NCBI GenBank assembly: GCA_016793725.1
Contig: JAEUJP010000645.1
Span: 1 to 32,093, forward strand
DNA from: Myxococcaceae bacterium
GTDB taxonomy: Bacteria > Myxococcota > Myxococcia > Myxococcales > Myxococcaceae
Reading direction: 5' to 3'
Length of the DNA: 32,093 nt
Below the pieces are notes generated by a model that ran no database searches, was not told where the DNA came from, and saw nothing but the letters and a program-made list of their open reading frames with translations. Shown in pieces: positions 1-8,200 of this stretch. Numbering within the stretch: position 1 is the stretch's first letter; the number at the start of each line of letters is the position of its first letter. The position numbers and the translations under genes are program-made.

Positions 1-154
1 TAGTAGGCCGCGGTGTAGTCGTTCGCCTCGGCCGTCATCGCGCTGCCCATCGCGGTACCGCGCGGGCCGAAGCCGAAGGTGTCGAAGATGTCGGCTTTCG
101 CGGGCGCGGGCGCCGCAGCGGTCGCGACGAGCGCCAGAACCGCCAGGCCGCGCT

Positions 155-158
<4 letters not shown>
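1..158 (-). CDS. FadL/OMPP1-like outer-membrane protein, N-terminus only
   Basis: The gene starts at ATG 158 and runs off the left edge; 52 codons are visible. Residues 1-23 form a signal peptide (MKR, a hydrophobic Ala/Val/Leu core, cleavage likely after AKA). The next residues read FGFGPRGTAMGSAMTAE and then NDYTAAYY. This is the usual N-terminus of FadL/OMPP1 long-chain fatty-acid transporters and related beta-barrels (GxGPRxxAMGxA followed by DxxAxYYNP). The ATG overlaps the TGA of the upstream phosphatase gene as ATGA, so the two are probably translationally coupled. Substrate cannot be judged from this fragment. The family call rests on one N-terminal motif and could also fit another barrel with the same plug sequence. 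Confidence 0.7.
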
Positions 159-1438
<1,280 letters not shown>

Positions 1439-1477
1439 CTTATGGGGAGCGATCGGGGCCCTGCAACAAATACTGCC

Positions 1478-1993
1478 TCACGGCGACCCGTTCGCACGCT
1501 TCGCGATGACCGCACGGAAGCCCGCTGCGCTGTAGTACGTCAGCTCGAGGTTGCCGACGCGCACGCGCGCCGCGTTTTCGAGAATCACGGGCTTCTTCGC
1601 GTTCAGCTTCGAGCCCTGAACCCACGTGCCGTTCTTCGAGCCGGCGTCGGTCAACGTCCACTTGCCGCTGCCGTCGTCTTGCTGCAGCCAGCCGTGAAAC
1701 CGCGACACCGAGGCATCGTCGAGCACGATGTCGTTGTTCGTGGTGCGGCCCATCGTCACGCGCCGCTGAAACACGTTGTCTTTCGACTTCTCGAGCACCG
1801 CCACCACGGGGTCGCCCTGGCCGATCACCGTCGCCGTGATGCCGCTCGACGTACGCAATCGGTGGCCCGAGCTCGAATCTTCGTCGTCGCGGTGCGGCTC
1901 GTACACCAGCACCGACCGGTTCTTGAGCTGCGCATCGAACGTCTTGGGATCATCGAGCATCCGATTGATCCACGAGAGCAGAGGGTCGGCCAC
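1478..1993 (-). CDS. FHA domain protein
   Basis: The C-terminal ~100 residues are a forkhead-associated domain, a phosphothreonine-peptide reader. Landmarks are VTMGRTTNNDIVLDD, SVSRFHGWLQ and then SKNGTWVQG, which hold the conserved GR, SxxH and NG residues. The N-terminal ~60 residues are unassigned. The frame is open to 2080, but that part is the shadow of the upstream gene's 3' end, which stops at 2013. I therefore choose GTG 1993 (171 residues); ATG 1960 is the alternative. Neither has a strong Shine-Dalgarno sequence. It sits 39 bp before a PP2C phosphatase gene, a typical pairing in kinase/phosphatase circuits, so it may recruit a phosphorylated client to that enzyme. The domain call is firm; the start and partner are not. 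Confidence 0.85.
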   Translation of the reverse strand: MADPLLSWINRMLDDPKTFDAQLKNRSVLVYEPHRDDEDSSSGHRLRTSSGITATVIGQGDPVVAVLEKSKDNVFQRRVTMGRTTNNDIVLDDASVSRFHGWLQQDDGSGKWTLTDAGSKNGTWVQGSKLNAKKPVILENAARVRVGNLELTYYSAAGFRAVIAKRANGSP

Positions 1994-2012
1994 GGGGTGC
2001 TGACGCAGCAGT

Positions 2013-2774
2013 TCACCCCAGCTTCGGCGCCTGCGCCAGTGCAGCCCGGCACTGATGTAGGAGCGCCGGCCGCGCCTCACCGACCCACGGCATGTCGACC
2101 ACCACCCGCAGGTAGAACAGCGACTGCCGCGAGAAGTAGACGGCGCGAGCCAGATCGTCGAGCACAGCGCCGTTGAAACCGATCAGCGACGACGCCTTCG
2201 CGCGCACGAAGTGCAGCGCCGGCACCTCGGGGAACCGGTCGAGCTCGCGCATCAGCCGCCGCTTCGTGCCGAACACCGCCAGCTCGAGGTTGAAGGGGTG
2301 CACGCGCAGCGTGAGGTAGAGGTGCTCGCGCAGGTACACCTGCGCCGCCGTCTCGAGCGTCGCCGCGTCGTCGAGCTTGTCGAGCACCTCTTCGGGCTCT
2401 TCACGAATGCGCGAGAGCAGCGTGAGCCACTGCGCCTCGCCACCCGAGAAGCCCGCGTTCTCGAACGCCGCCTCGTCGAGCCGGTGGCCGGTGACGAGCG
2501 CGCAGAGCAGCTCGTGGCGCGCCTTCGCCTCGGGGGCCGGCGCGTGGCCGAGCGAGGGCGTCGGCGGGCCGCCCTCGACCGGCTGCGGCGCCTTCGCGGG
2601 GGCGGCGGTCGCCGGCTTGGGGAGCAGGCCCTGGAGCAGCGTGTCCCAGTCGAGCCAGGCGAGCGGGGGGAAGCCCCGGGCCGCGCTGCGCTGCCGCCAC
2701 ACGTTGAGCCGGTGGAGCCCGACGACCCCGCCCACGTAGGCGGCGCCGATCGCGCTCGCGACCCACACGCTCAA
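2013..2774 (-). CDS. Membrane-anchored protein of unknown function
   Basis: A predicted 253-residue protein with one N-terminal transmembrane segment (residues ~4-24, VWVASAIGAAYVGGVVGLH), an Ala/Pro-rich linker around 50-80, and a Leu-rich mostly helical C-terminal half ending LAQAPKLG. I do not recognise a family; helical repeats of TPR type are possible but not clear. The frame stays open upstream to 2966, but that part shadows yacG. TTG 2774 is preferred: it overlaps the yacG stop codon (CATTGA) and has GAGGAA five bases upstream. GTG 2768 is the alternative. The position between yacG and FHA/PP2C genes suggests a role in the same signalling operon, which is inference only. Confidence 0.7.
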   Translation of the reverse strand: MSVWVASAIGAAYVGGVVGLHRLNVWRQRSAARGFPPLAWLDWDTLLQGLLPKPATAAPAKAPQPVEGGPPTPSLGHAPAPEAKARHELLCALVTGHRLDEAAFENAGFSGGEAQWLTLLSRIREEPEEVLDKLDDAATLETAAQVYLREHLYLTLRVHPFNLELAVFGTKRRLMRELDRFPEVPALHFVRAKASSLIGFNGAVLDDLARAVYFSRQSLFYLRVVVDMPWVGEARPALLHQCRAALAQAPKLG

Positions 2775-2980
2775 TGAACTTCCTCGTCGTTGCCGTCGCC
2801 CGGTGTCGCCGGCACGCCGTCTTCGTCGACGGCCGGGTTGCGGTCGGCCACCCGGTACTCTTCGCCGAGCCACTTGCCGAGGTCGACCATGCGGCAGCGC
2901 CGGCTGCAGAAGGGGAAGGCGGGGTTCTCGGGCCGCGGCGCCGCGACGCGCTGGCAGATGGGGCACTGAACGACGGCCAT
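2771..2980 (-). CDS. yacG: DNA gyrase inhibitor YacG (zinc-ribbon protein)
   Basis: A 69-residue protein with the YacG pattern: CPIC near residue 6, then PENPAFPFCSRRC (four Cys zinc site), followed by MVDLGKWLGEEYRV, the conserved DLGxWxxEEYR segment. E. coli YacG binds GyrB and inhibits gyrase; the same role is assumed here from family knowledge. Length fits the family (about 65-70 residues). The tail is acidic. ATG 2980 is the first gene of the minus-strand operon; its stop overlaps the TTG start of the next gene. The 64-bp gap to the divergent lipoprotein gene must hold both promoters. Confidence 0.93.
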   Translation of the reverse strand: MAVVQCPICQRVAAPRPENPAFPFCSRRCRMVDLGKWLGEEYRVADRNPAVDEDGVPATPGDGNDEEVH

Positions 2981-3005
2981 GGGTCAGGTCTTAACATCAC
3001 TCACG

Positions 3006-3035
3006 TTGCTCGAGCCGCAGCTCCGCCCGTAAGGT
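3006..3035 (+). promoter_or_regulatory. Candidate sigma-70-type promoter for the FG-GAP lipoprotein gene
   Basis: TTGCTC (3006-3011) and TAAGGT (3030-3035) are separated by 18 bp. Transcription would begin near 3042, almost at the TTG start codon at 3045, giving a nearly leaderless mRNA. This fits the absence of a Shine-Dalgarno sequence. It matches consensus only in part. Confidence 0.35.
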
Positions 3036-3044
3036 CGTCGGGCT

Positions 3045-4361
3045 TTGAGACCTCAGCTCGCCGCGATTCTGCTGCTCGCCCTCGCCTGCTCCGGCAGGGT
3101 GAAGATGGTCGAGCCCCCCCCACCCGACCCCTTCTGCGGCGATGGGGTGGTGAACCCCCAGAACGGCGAAGAGTGTGAGGGCAGCGACCTCAACGGCGCG
3201 AGCTGCCAGTCGCTCGGGTTCGACGATGGCACGGTGACGTGCAGCGCGTGCAAGGTGATCACGGCGCTGTGCGTGAAGCGGTGCGGCAACGGCCTGCTCG
3301 ACCCCGGCGAGGGCTGCGACGGCGACGCGGGCGTGCCGGCGTGCGGCGACTTCGGCTACACGGCCTGCAGCGCGACCTGCACCGTCGACCGCTCGCACTG
3401 CGTGACGACGCCGTTTCAAGCCGCGAACGGCGCGCTCGAGCTGATGAAGGGCGGGCCTTCGGCGATCACCGATCTCGCGCCGAAGGGCCTGGGCGATCTC
3501 GTCGTGGCCGTGCCCTCACGCGCGCGCGTCGAGTCGTCGCCGTACACGGTCGAGCGCGGGTTCGACCTCAACACCCGCAAGTTCACGTTCGGCAACGTGC
3601 CGATTCAGGCGATCGGGCAGGCGCTCGACGTCATCGCGCTGAACTCAGACGGCACGCTCGACCGCTACGCGTACGACGCCGGCACGTTCGGGCTCGTGCA
3701 CTTCCCCGACGCGGGCTGCTCGGGCCCGATTCTCGGCGAGCTCTCGCAGGGCGAGATCGCGACGACGAGCTGCGACGGCGGCGAGCTGCACGTCTTCGGG
3801 GCCCAGCTCACGCGCTCGCCGCGCGGCGGCGGGGTCAGCGCGTTCGGCGACGTCGACGGCGACGGCCGGGTGGACGTGCTCTCGGTGAACGGGCAGAGCC
3901 TCGAGGTGCACCCTGCCCCGGCGTTCGGGCAGGTCGACGCCGGCACGCTGCCCGTCGCGCTGTCGTCGCTGGCGACCGGCGACTTCGACGGCGACGGCGA
4001 TCTCGATCTCGCGGGCATCTCGGGGGCGAGCGTGAAGCTGCTCGAGAACCAGGGCAACGGCTTCGCCGACCGCCTCACGATTCCCGCGGCGATGGCGGCG
4101 CGGCTGCACACGGCCGACCTCGACCTCGACGGCCGCGTCGATCTGGTGTGGGAGGCCGGCGACAGGGCGCAGGTTCGCCGCAACCAGGGTTCGTGGGTGT
4201 TCGCGCCGTTCGAGGCGACGTTCAGGGTGGGCGCCGGCACCGCGCTGTCGTTTTCGGTGGGCGACGTCGACGGCGACGGGGACCTCGACCTGGTCTCGAC
4301 CCGGGCGGGGGCGGCGACCGACTCGTCGGTCAGCTTCGTTCAGGTCAACCGTGTGCGGTGA
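3045..4361 (+). CDS. Cys-rich, FG-GAP repeat lipoprotein
   Basis: A 438-residue exported protein. It starts at TTG 3045 with MRPQLAAILLLALAC; Cys15 is in a lipobox-like site (ALAC, not perfect), so it is probably lipidated. Two Cys-rich repeats follow, beginning CGDGVVNPQNGEECEG (~residue 30) and CGNGLLDPGEGCDG (~85). These match the myxobacterial disulfide repeat (CGDGxxxxxExCDxG). The rest is a beta-propeller-like region with four FG-GAP/VCBS calcium motifs: DVDGDGRVD, DFDGDGDLD, DLDLDGRVD and DVDGDGDLD. Such proteins are cell-surface and often adhesive or structural; no enzymatic residues are seen. It stands alone on its strand before the tRNA gene and diverges from yacG. Confidence 0.85.
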   Translation: MRPQLAAILLLALACSGRVKMVEPPPPDPFCGDGVVNPQNGEECEGSDLNGASCQSLGFDDGTVTCSACKVITALCVKRCGNGLLDPGEGCDGDAGVPACGDFGYTACSATCTVDRSHCVTTPFQAANGALELMKGGPSAITDLAPKGLGDLVVAVPSRARVESSPYTVERGFDLNTRKFTFGNVPIQAIGQALDVIALNSDGTLDRYAYDAGTFGLVHFPDAGCSGPILGELSQGEIATTSCDGGELHVFGAQLTRSPRGGGVSAFGDVDGDGRVDVLSVNGQSLEVHPAPAFGQVDAGTLPVALSSLATGDFDGDGDLDLAGISGASVKLLENQGNGFADRLTIPAAMAARLHTADLDLDGRVDLVWEAGDRAQVRRNQGSWVFAPFEATFRVGAGTALSFSVGDVDGDGDLDLVSTRAGAATDSSVSFVQVNRVR

Positions 4362-4371
4362 TTCGAGGCTG

Positions 4372-4399
4372 TTGCGCTTGGCCCGCGGTGTGGTACTTC
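4372..4399 (+). promoter_or_regulatory. Candidate promoter of the tRNA-Thr/zinc-ribbon transcript
   Basis: TTGCGC (4372-4377) and TACTTC (4394-4399) have a 16-bp spacer, with a TG dinucleotide just before the -10. Transcription would start near 4406, about 18 nt before the mature tRNA. The match to consensus is moderate. Confidence 0.35.
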
Positions 4400-4423
4400 G
4401 CCGCGCCGGAAGTTCGAAGTACT

Positions 4424-4495
<72 letters not shown>

Positions 4496-4498
4496 CTG

Positions 4499-5023
4499 AT
4501 GCAGCACGTGCAGCGGAAGTGCGCAGACTGCGGCGCGGGCATGCTCCAAGTCCCGTACATGAAAGACCCGCACAGCAAGCGGGTGTGGCTCGACCGCTGC
4601 CCGCAGTGCCGCTCGATCTGGTTCGACGCGGGTGAAGCCGAGACCGCCGCCGGCGCCGACCTGCACCTCGCGCTGACGGCGAACGAGCTGCCGGGGCAGT
4701 GCCCGGTGTGCCACGTGCCGCTGTACGCGGCGACGCTGGCGGGCGCCGAGTCGAAGGCGTGCGCGAAGTGCCGCGGGGTGCACCTGCAGATCGCGCAGCT
4801 GCCGGCGGTGTCGTTCAAAGAGACGCCCGACGACGAGCCGACGCTGAAGCCGCCGGCGCTGTTCGAGTGCACGCTGTGCCAGCGCACCTTCAGCCTCGAT
4901 CAGGGCGACGGTGTGACGTGCTACAGCTGCGCACCCGGGCCGACCATCACGGGTGAGAGCGCGGCGCCGTCGCGGCTCGCGCGACGAATCGGTCTGATGT
5001 CGCTGCTCGATCAGCTCTTCTGA
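4499..5023 (+). CDS. TFIIB-type zinc-ribbon protein (zf-TFIIB)
   Basis: A 174-residue protein, ATG 4499. Residues ~8-45 match the zf-TFIIB bacterial family: CADCGAGM, then LDRCPQCRSIWFDAGEAE, the diagnostic CxxC...DxCPxCxxxWxDxGE pattern. Two more CxxC pairs follow (CPVC/CAKC near 64-96) and a third ribbon near 130-145 (CTLCQRTF, CYSC). Zinc binding is therefore likely; the biological role of this family is unknown. The open frame extends back to a GTG inside the tRNA, but translation from mature tRNA sequence is unlikely. There is no Shine-Dalgarno sequence because the upstream bases belong to the tRNA. It is probably cotranscribed with the tRNA and released by 3'-end processing. Confidence 0.8.
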   Translation: MQHVQRKCADCGAGMLQVPYMKDPHSKRVWLDRCPQCRSIWFDAGEAETAAGADLHLALTANELPGQCPVCHVPLYAATLAGAESKACAKCRGVHLQIAQLPAVSFKETPDDEPTLKPPALFECTLCQRTFSLDQGDGVTCYSCAPGPTITGESAAPSRLARRIGLMSLLDQLF

Positions 5024-5111
5024 GAGCTGCACCTTTTCCTGATGGGCGGTAACGCGGTGCGGCGTGGGTTTCGGCTTTCGAGGGGGCGCGGGCTCGATTA
5101 ATCAGCGGGCC

Positions 5112-6665
5112 ATGCCCCCTGACGAAAACTACATGCGAGCGCCGGCTCCCCAGCCGCGGAAGACTCTCTACACCGAGGCGATGGAGATCTTTCAGCACGC
5201 CGCCGAGCTCATCAAGCTCGACTCGCGCGTGCGGCTCGAGCTCGAGGAGCCCGACTACGAGCACATCTTCTACGTCACGACGACGCTGAAAGACCGGCTC
5301 GTGCCGCTGACGGCCGAGGCGGCGAAGGGCTTCGCCGATCTGCCGGTGACGACGGTGCGCGATCAGTTCGGCTTCGAGCCGCTCGCCGACGGCAAGATCA
5401 TTCTGAACGGCAAGGCGCTGCTCGGCAGCGACGTGAACATTCGCAAGGGCCACCTGCGGCTGCCCGACGGCAACGTGTACCAGCTGGTGCCAGGGGTGTC
5501 CGAGCGCTTCAAGGCGTACCGGGTGCAGCACAACCAGGCGCGCGGCCCGTACAAGGGCGGCATTCGGTACCACCGTGAAGTGTCGCTCGATCTCTTCAAG
5601 GCGCTGGCCGCCGAGATGACGTGGAAGACGGCGATCAGCGAGGTGCCGTTCGGCGGCGGCAAGGGCGGCATTCAGCTCGACCCGCGGTCGCTGGGCCGCG
5701 AGGAGCTGCAGAACATCAGCTTGCGCTTCATGTACAAGTTGAAGTCGATGATCGGGCCGAACATCGACATACCGGCGCCCGACGTCGGCACGAACGGCGA
5801 GATCATGGCGCTCTTCCTGCGCCAGTACTCGGACGGCGAGCACGAGCGGCACAACATGCGCGGCATCGTGACGGGCAAAGACGTGCGCATCGGCGGCAGC
5901 GAAGGCCGCGTGAAGGCGACGGGCCAGGGCGTGGCGTACTGCATCGAAGACTATTACCTCGATCGCGGTGAGAGCCTGCGCGGCAAGACGTTCACGGTGC
6001 AGGGCTTCGGCAACGTCGGTTCGCACGGCGCCGAAATTCTGCAGACGATGGGCGCGCGACTGCTCGCGGTGAACGACGCCGACGGCACGATCTTCAACCC
6101 CGACGGCATCGATGCGGCGGCGCTGCTGGCGTACGTGCACGAGAACCCGAAGAACCTGAAGCGCAGCGTGGCCGGCTTCCCCGGTGCGCAGGCGATCTCG
6201 AAAAAAGACTTCTGGGAGGTGCAGGCCGACTTCTGCGTGCCGGCTGCGCTGGGTGGTGAGATCACGGCTGACATCGCCGAGAAGATGAAGGTGAAGCTGA
6301 TCGCCGAAGGCGCGAACGGGCCGACGACGCCCGAGGCCGACAAGGTGCTGGCGAAGCGGGGCATCGACATGATCCCCGACATCATCGCGAACGCCGGCGG
6401 CGTGACGGTGAGCTACTACGAGTGGATCCAGAACAAGCGCATGGAGTCGTGGACCGAGGCCGAGGTGAACAAGCGGCTCGAGTTCGCGCTCAAGCGCAAC
6501 TACCGCATCATTCGCGACATCGCGAAGAACACCCCGCGCAAGACCGACATGCACGACAGCCGCAGGTACTGCATCGGCCAGACGATGGACACGCGCGCGG
6601 CGGCCATGTGCCTCGCGCTCAAGCGCATCGAGGCGCACTACCTGCTCGAAGGGTTCTCGCAGTAG
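5112..6665 (+). CDS. Glu/Leu/Phe/Val-type amino-acid dehydrogenase, probably glutamate dehydrogenase
   Basis: Oxidative deamination of glutamate (or a related amino acid) to the 2-oxo acid with NAD(P). Family landmarks are all present: YRVQHNQARGPYKGGIRYH (substrate Lys in YKGG), VPFGGGKGGI (second Lys), PAPDVGTNGEIM (catalytic Asp), GFGNVGS (Rossmann Gly motif) and EGANGPTTPEAD. The predicted length is 517 residues against about 420-450 for most hexameric enzymes. The excess lies mainly between IFYVTTTL and FKAYRVQHN, where roughly 60-70 extra residues occur, plus a basic C-terminal extension. ATG 5112 is preferred over GTG 5064 because the earlier part looks non-coding and holds a weak promoter-like TTTCGA/TTAATC pair. 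A small gene follows after 3 bp. Cofactor preference cannot be read confidently. Confidence 0.9.
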   Translation: MPPDENYMRAPAPQPRKTLYTEAMEIFQHAAELIKLDSRVRLELEEPDYEHIFYVTTTLKDRLVPLTAEAAKGFADLPVTTVRDQFGFEPLADGKIILNGKALLGSDVNIRKGHLRLPDGNVYQLVPGVSERFKAYRVQHNQARGPYKGGIRYHREVSLDLFKALAAEMTWKTAISEVPFGGGKGGIQLDPRSLGREELQNISLRFMYKLKSMIGPNIDIPAPDVGTNGEIMALFLRQYSDGEHERHNMRGIVTGKDVRIGGSEGRVKATGQGVAYCIEDYYLDRGESLRGKTFTVQGFGNVGSHGAEILQTMGARLLAVNDADGTIFNPDGIDAAALLAYVHENPKNLKRSVAGFPGAQAISKKDFWEVQADFCVPAALGGEITADIAEKMKVKLIAEGANGPTTPEADKVLAKRGIDMIPDIIANAGGVTVSYYEWIQNKRMESWTEAEVNKRLEFALKRNYRIIRDIAKNTPRKTDMHDSRRYCIGQTMDTRAAAMCLALKRIEAHYLLEGFSQ

Positions 6666-6668
6666 CGG

Positions 6669-6947
6669 GTGGCAGCACCCATCGTCGTCGAAGAGTCGTT
6701 CGACCTCGAGGGGCGCGGCGCCGCGGTCGTCGATCGCGGCGCCGAGCTGAAGCTGCGAACGGGAGCGCCGATCGCGGTGCGAGTGTTGGGCGCGGGGGAG
6801 CGCTCGTTCGAGTGCACGGCGTTCGTAGAGCTGGTGTTGAGGCGCACGCCCTCGCCGCATGAGCGGCACGCACTGTTGCTGGTGGGCATCTCGAAGTCGG
6901 CGGTACCGGCGGGCACCGAGCTCGAAGTCGACGGCGAACGAGCCTGA
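6669..6947 (+). CDS. Small protein resembling EF-Tu domain 2 (beta-barrel)
   Basis: A 92-residue protein, GTG 6669, three bases after the dehydrogenase stop and so likely translated by coupling. It has no P-loop or other G-domain motif. The sequence follows the pattern of translational GTPase domain 2: VVEESFDLEGRGAAVV resembles the EF-Tu segment EDVFSISGRGTVVTG; a Val-rich strand follows; and HALLLVGISKSAVPAGTELEV resembles VGVLLRGIKREEIERGQVL. This supports a stand-alone barrel of that fold. Function is unknown. It could bind RNA or protein, or could be a modulator of the adjacent dehydrogenase; both are guesses. The similarity is by eye and covers two motif blocks. Confidence 0.75.
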   Translation: MAAPIVVEESFDLEGRGAAVVDRGAELKLRTGAPIAVRVLGAGERSFECTAFVELVLRRTPSPHERHALLLVGISKSAVPAGTELEVDGERA

Positions 6948-6962
6948 GTTTTCAGTGAGCCG

Positions 6963-6979
6963 AGCCTGTGCAGCAGGCT
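6963..6979. terminator. Small hairpin in a convergent gene junction
   Basis: AGCCTG (6963-6968) pairs with CAGGCT (6974-6979) around a five-base loop, between the ends of the EF-Tu-like gene and the PilZ gene. A weak T-rich stretch (ATCTTTC) follows on the plus strand. It may act as a weak bidirectional terminator. Confidence 0.3.
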
Positions 6980-6984
6980 ATCTT

Positions 6985-7320
6985 TCAGTGCATCACGCGT
7001 TCGCGGTCGACGAGCAGCAAAGGATGATCTTCCTTCGTCTCATACGCCACGATGCGCAGCCCGACTCCGCGAGTGCCCTCGCCGTCGCCGCCGTAGTTCA
7101 GCGCGACCTGGTACCGCACCTCACACAGACACGTCATCTCGGTCGAGTCTTCACTCGTGAACGTCACCTTGATTCGCCCGCCCAACGGCAGCGGCTCCCG
7201 CGTCTCGATGAACAAGCCCGTCGGGCTGACGTTTCTCGCCACACCCCGCGTCATTCCATCTGGCGTCGTGAGATACACGGTGAACACCTTGTCGAAGCGC
7301 AGGTTCTGGCGTCGGTCCAT
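6985..7320 (-). CDS. Single-domain PilZ protein (c-di-GMP receptor)
   Basis: A 111-residue protein that is almost entirely a PilZ domain. The RxxxR motif is R4-QNL-R8 and the second motif is NVSPTGLFIE (the (D/N)xSxxG site); GVGLRIV near the C-terminus is the usual last strand. These residues bind cyclic di-GMP in characterised members, so binding is likely intact. It probably acts as an adaptor that passes c-di-GMP signals to another protein, as no output domain is attached. ATG 7320 is the start. It diverges from the exported-protein gene at 7388; the 67-bp gap should hold both promoters, though I see no clear consensus. Confidence 0.92.
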   Translation of the reverse strand: MDRRQNLRFDKVFTVYLTTPDGMTRGVARNVSPTGLFIETREPLPLGGRIKVTFTSEDSTEMTCLCEVRYQVALNYGGDGEGTRGVGLRIVAYETKEDHPLLLVDRERVMH

Positions 7321-7387
7321 ACACGCAGCGTCACCCGGTAGTCTGATGTAGGCAAATTATCCACCCCATGCCACATTGGAGAGTCTG

Positions 7388-7996
7388 ATGTTTCGAGCAC
7401 TTGCGGTTCTCACGTTCTTGGCGAGCGGTCTGGCGTGGGCCGATGTCGACCCGAAGTTCGCGAAGCTTCGCGACTCGGCCGAAGCCATCGAGGGCCTGGG
7501 CAACTTCCTCGACAAGTACGTCGGCGACTGCGGCACCGACATCGACTGCAAGAAGAACACGGAGCTCTTCCGCTCCGCCGCCAACGGCAAGAAGTTCTAC
7601 ATGATCATCACCGAAGACTCGGTGTCGAACATTCAGATGGCGTCGTACGACCCCGGCGCCCAGTCGTTCACGCTGAACCTCACGCCGTTCTTCGCCGCCT
7701 CGAACTCGGCGATCACGTCGGGCGCTCCCTCCCGCACCGACGCGAACGGCAACCCCGTCATGCCGTTCATGACCATCAAGGGGAATGTGTCTGAGGGCGG
7801 CAACGCTCAGAGCGTCGCTCGCATGATCTCGATGAAGACCTTGCGGCTGCAGGTGATCTTCTCGCCTCAGGGCACCTGGTCGCTCCCCAAGAAGGGCAGC
7901 AAAGACAAGATGGTCGGCGTGAAGGCCCACATCGACGCGATTCTGGTGACCGTCGGCCGCACCGGCGAGCAGGTCGGGCTGTACCTCGCGAAGTAG
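7388..7996 (+). CDS. Exported protein of unknown function
   Basis: A 202-residue protein. ATG 7388 follows GGAGAG with good spacing. Residues 1-18 (MFRALAVLTFLASGLAWA) form a signal peptide with cleavage after AWA, so the mature form is periplasmic or secreted. The mature part starts DVDPKFAKLRDSAEAIEGLG, contains a CGTDIDC pair that may form a disulfide, and ends in beta-rich sequence VGRTGEQVGLYLAK. I recognise no enzymatic motif. It resembles conserved myxobacterial hypothetical exported proteins in style, but I cannot name a family. A REP-like palindrome begins three bases after the stop codon. Confidence 0.75.
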   Translation: MFRALAVLTFLASGLAWADVDPKFAKLRDSAEAIEGLGNFLDKYVGDCGTDIDCKKNTELFRSAANGKKFYMIITEDSVSNIQMASYDPGAQSFTLNLTPFFAASNSAITSGAPSRTDANGNPVMPFMTIKGNVSEGGNAQSVARMISMKTLRLQVIFSPQGTWSLPKKGSKDKMVGVKAHIDAILVTVGRTGEQVGLYLAK

Positions 7997-7998
7997 TA

Positions 7999-8193
7999 GG
8001 GACAGGCTGGTTTTTCGCCGCCTTACAGCCAGAAATCGGCGCGGCGGCCCGGGCGAAAAAGCTGCCTGTCCCTGAGGCAGAGAGCCCGTAAAAAGAGCCG
8101 TCGAGCTGCGTTGGAGTTGAAGGGACAGGCAGTTTTTCGCCCGAGCACTGCGTCGGTCTTGCACTGTTCGGCGGCGAAAAATCAGCCTGTCCC
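7999..8193. repeat. Pair of inverted palindromes, REP/BIME-like element
   Basis: Two long imperfect hairpins fill a convergent intergenic region. Hairpin 1 spans 7999-8072 and hairpin 2 spans 8122-8193. All four arms start from the same core, GGGACAGGC, then two or three variable bases and TTTTTCGCC. The outer arms (7999 and the complement at 8193) share ...CTG then TTTTTCGCCGCC. The inner arms share a CAG version followed by TTTTTCGCCC. The two units are therefore in opposite orientation, as in BIMEs built from REP sequences. Such elements are usually mobilised in trans by RAYT (Y1-type) transposases and may terminate transcription or protect mRNA ends. No transposase gene is in the window. 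Confidence 0.75.
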
Positions 8194-8200
8194 TAGCGGC

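Noticed and set aside
4947..6869. 640-residue open frame on the minus strand
   Set aside because: Antisense to the glutamate dehydrogenase, whose motifs are unambiguous; low-complexity product.
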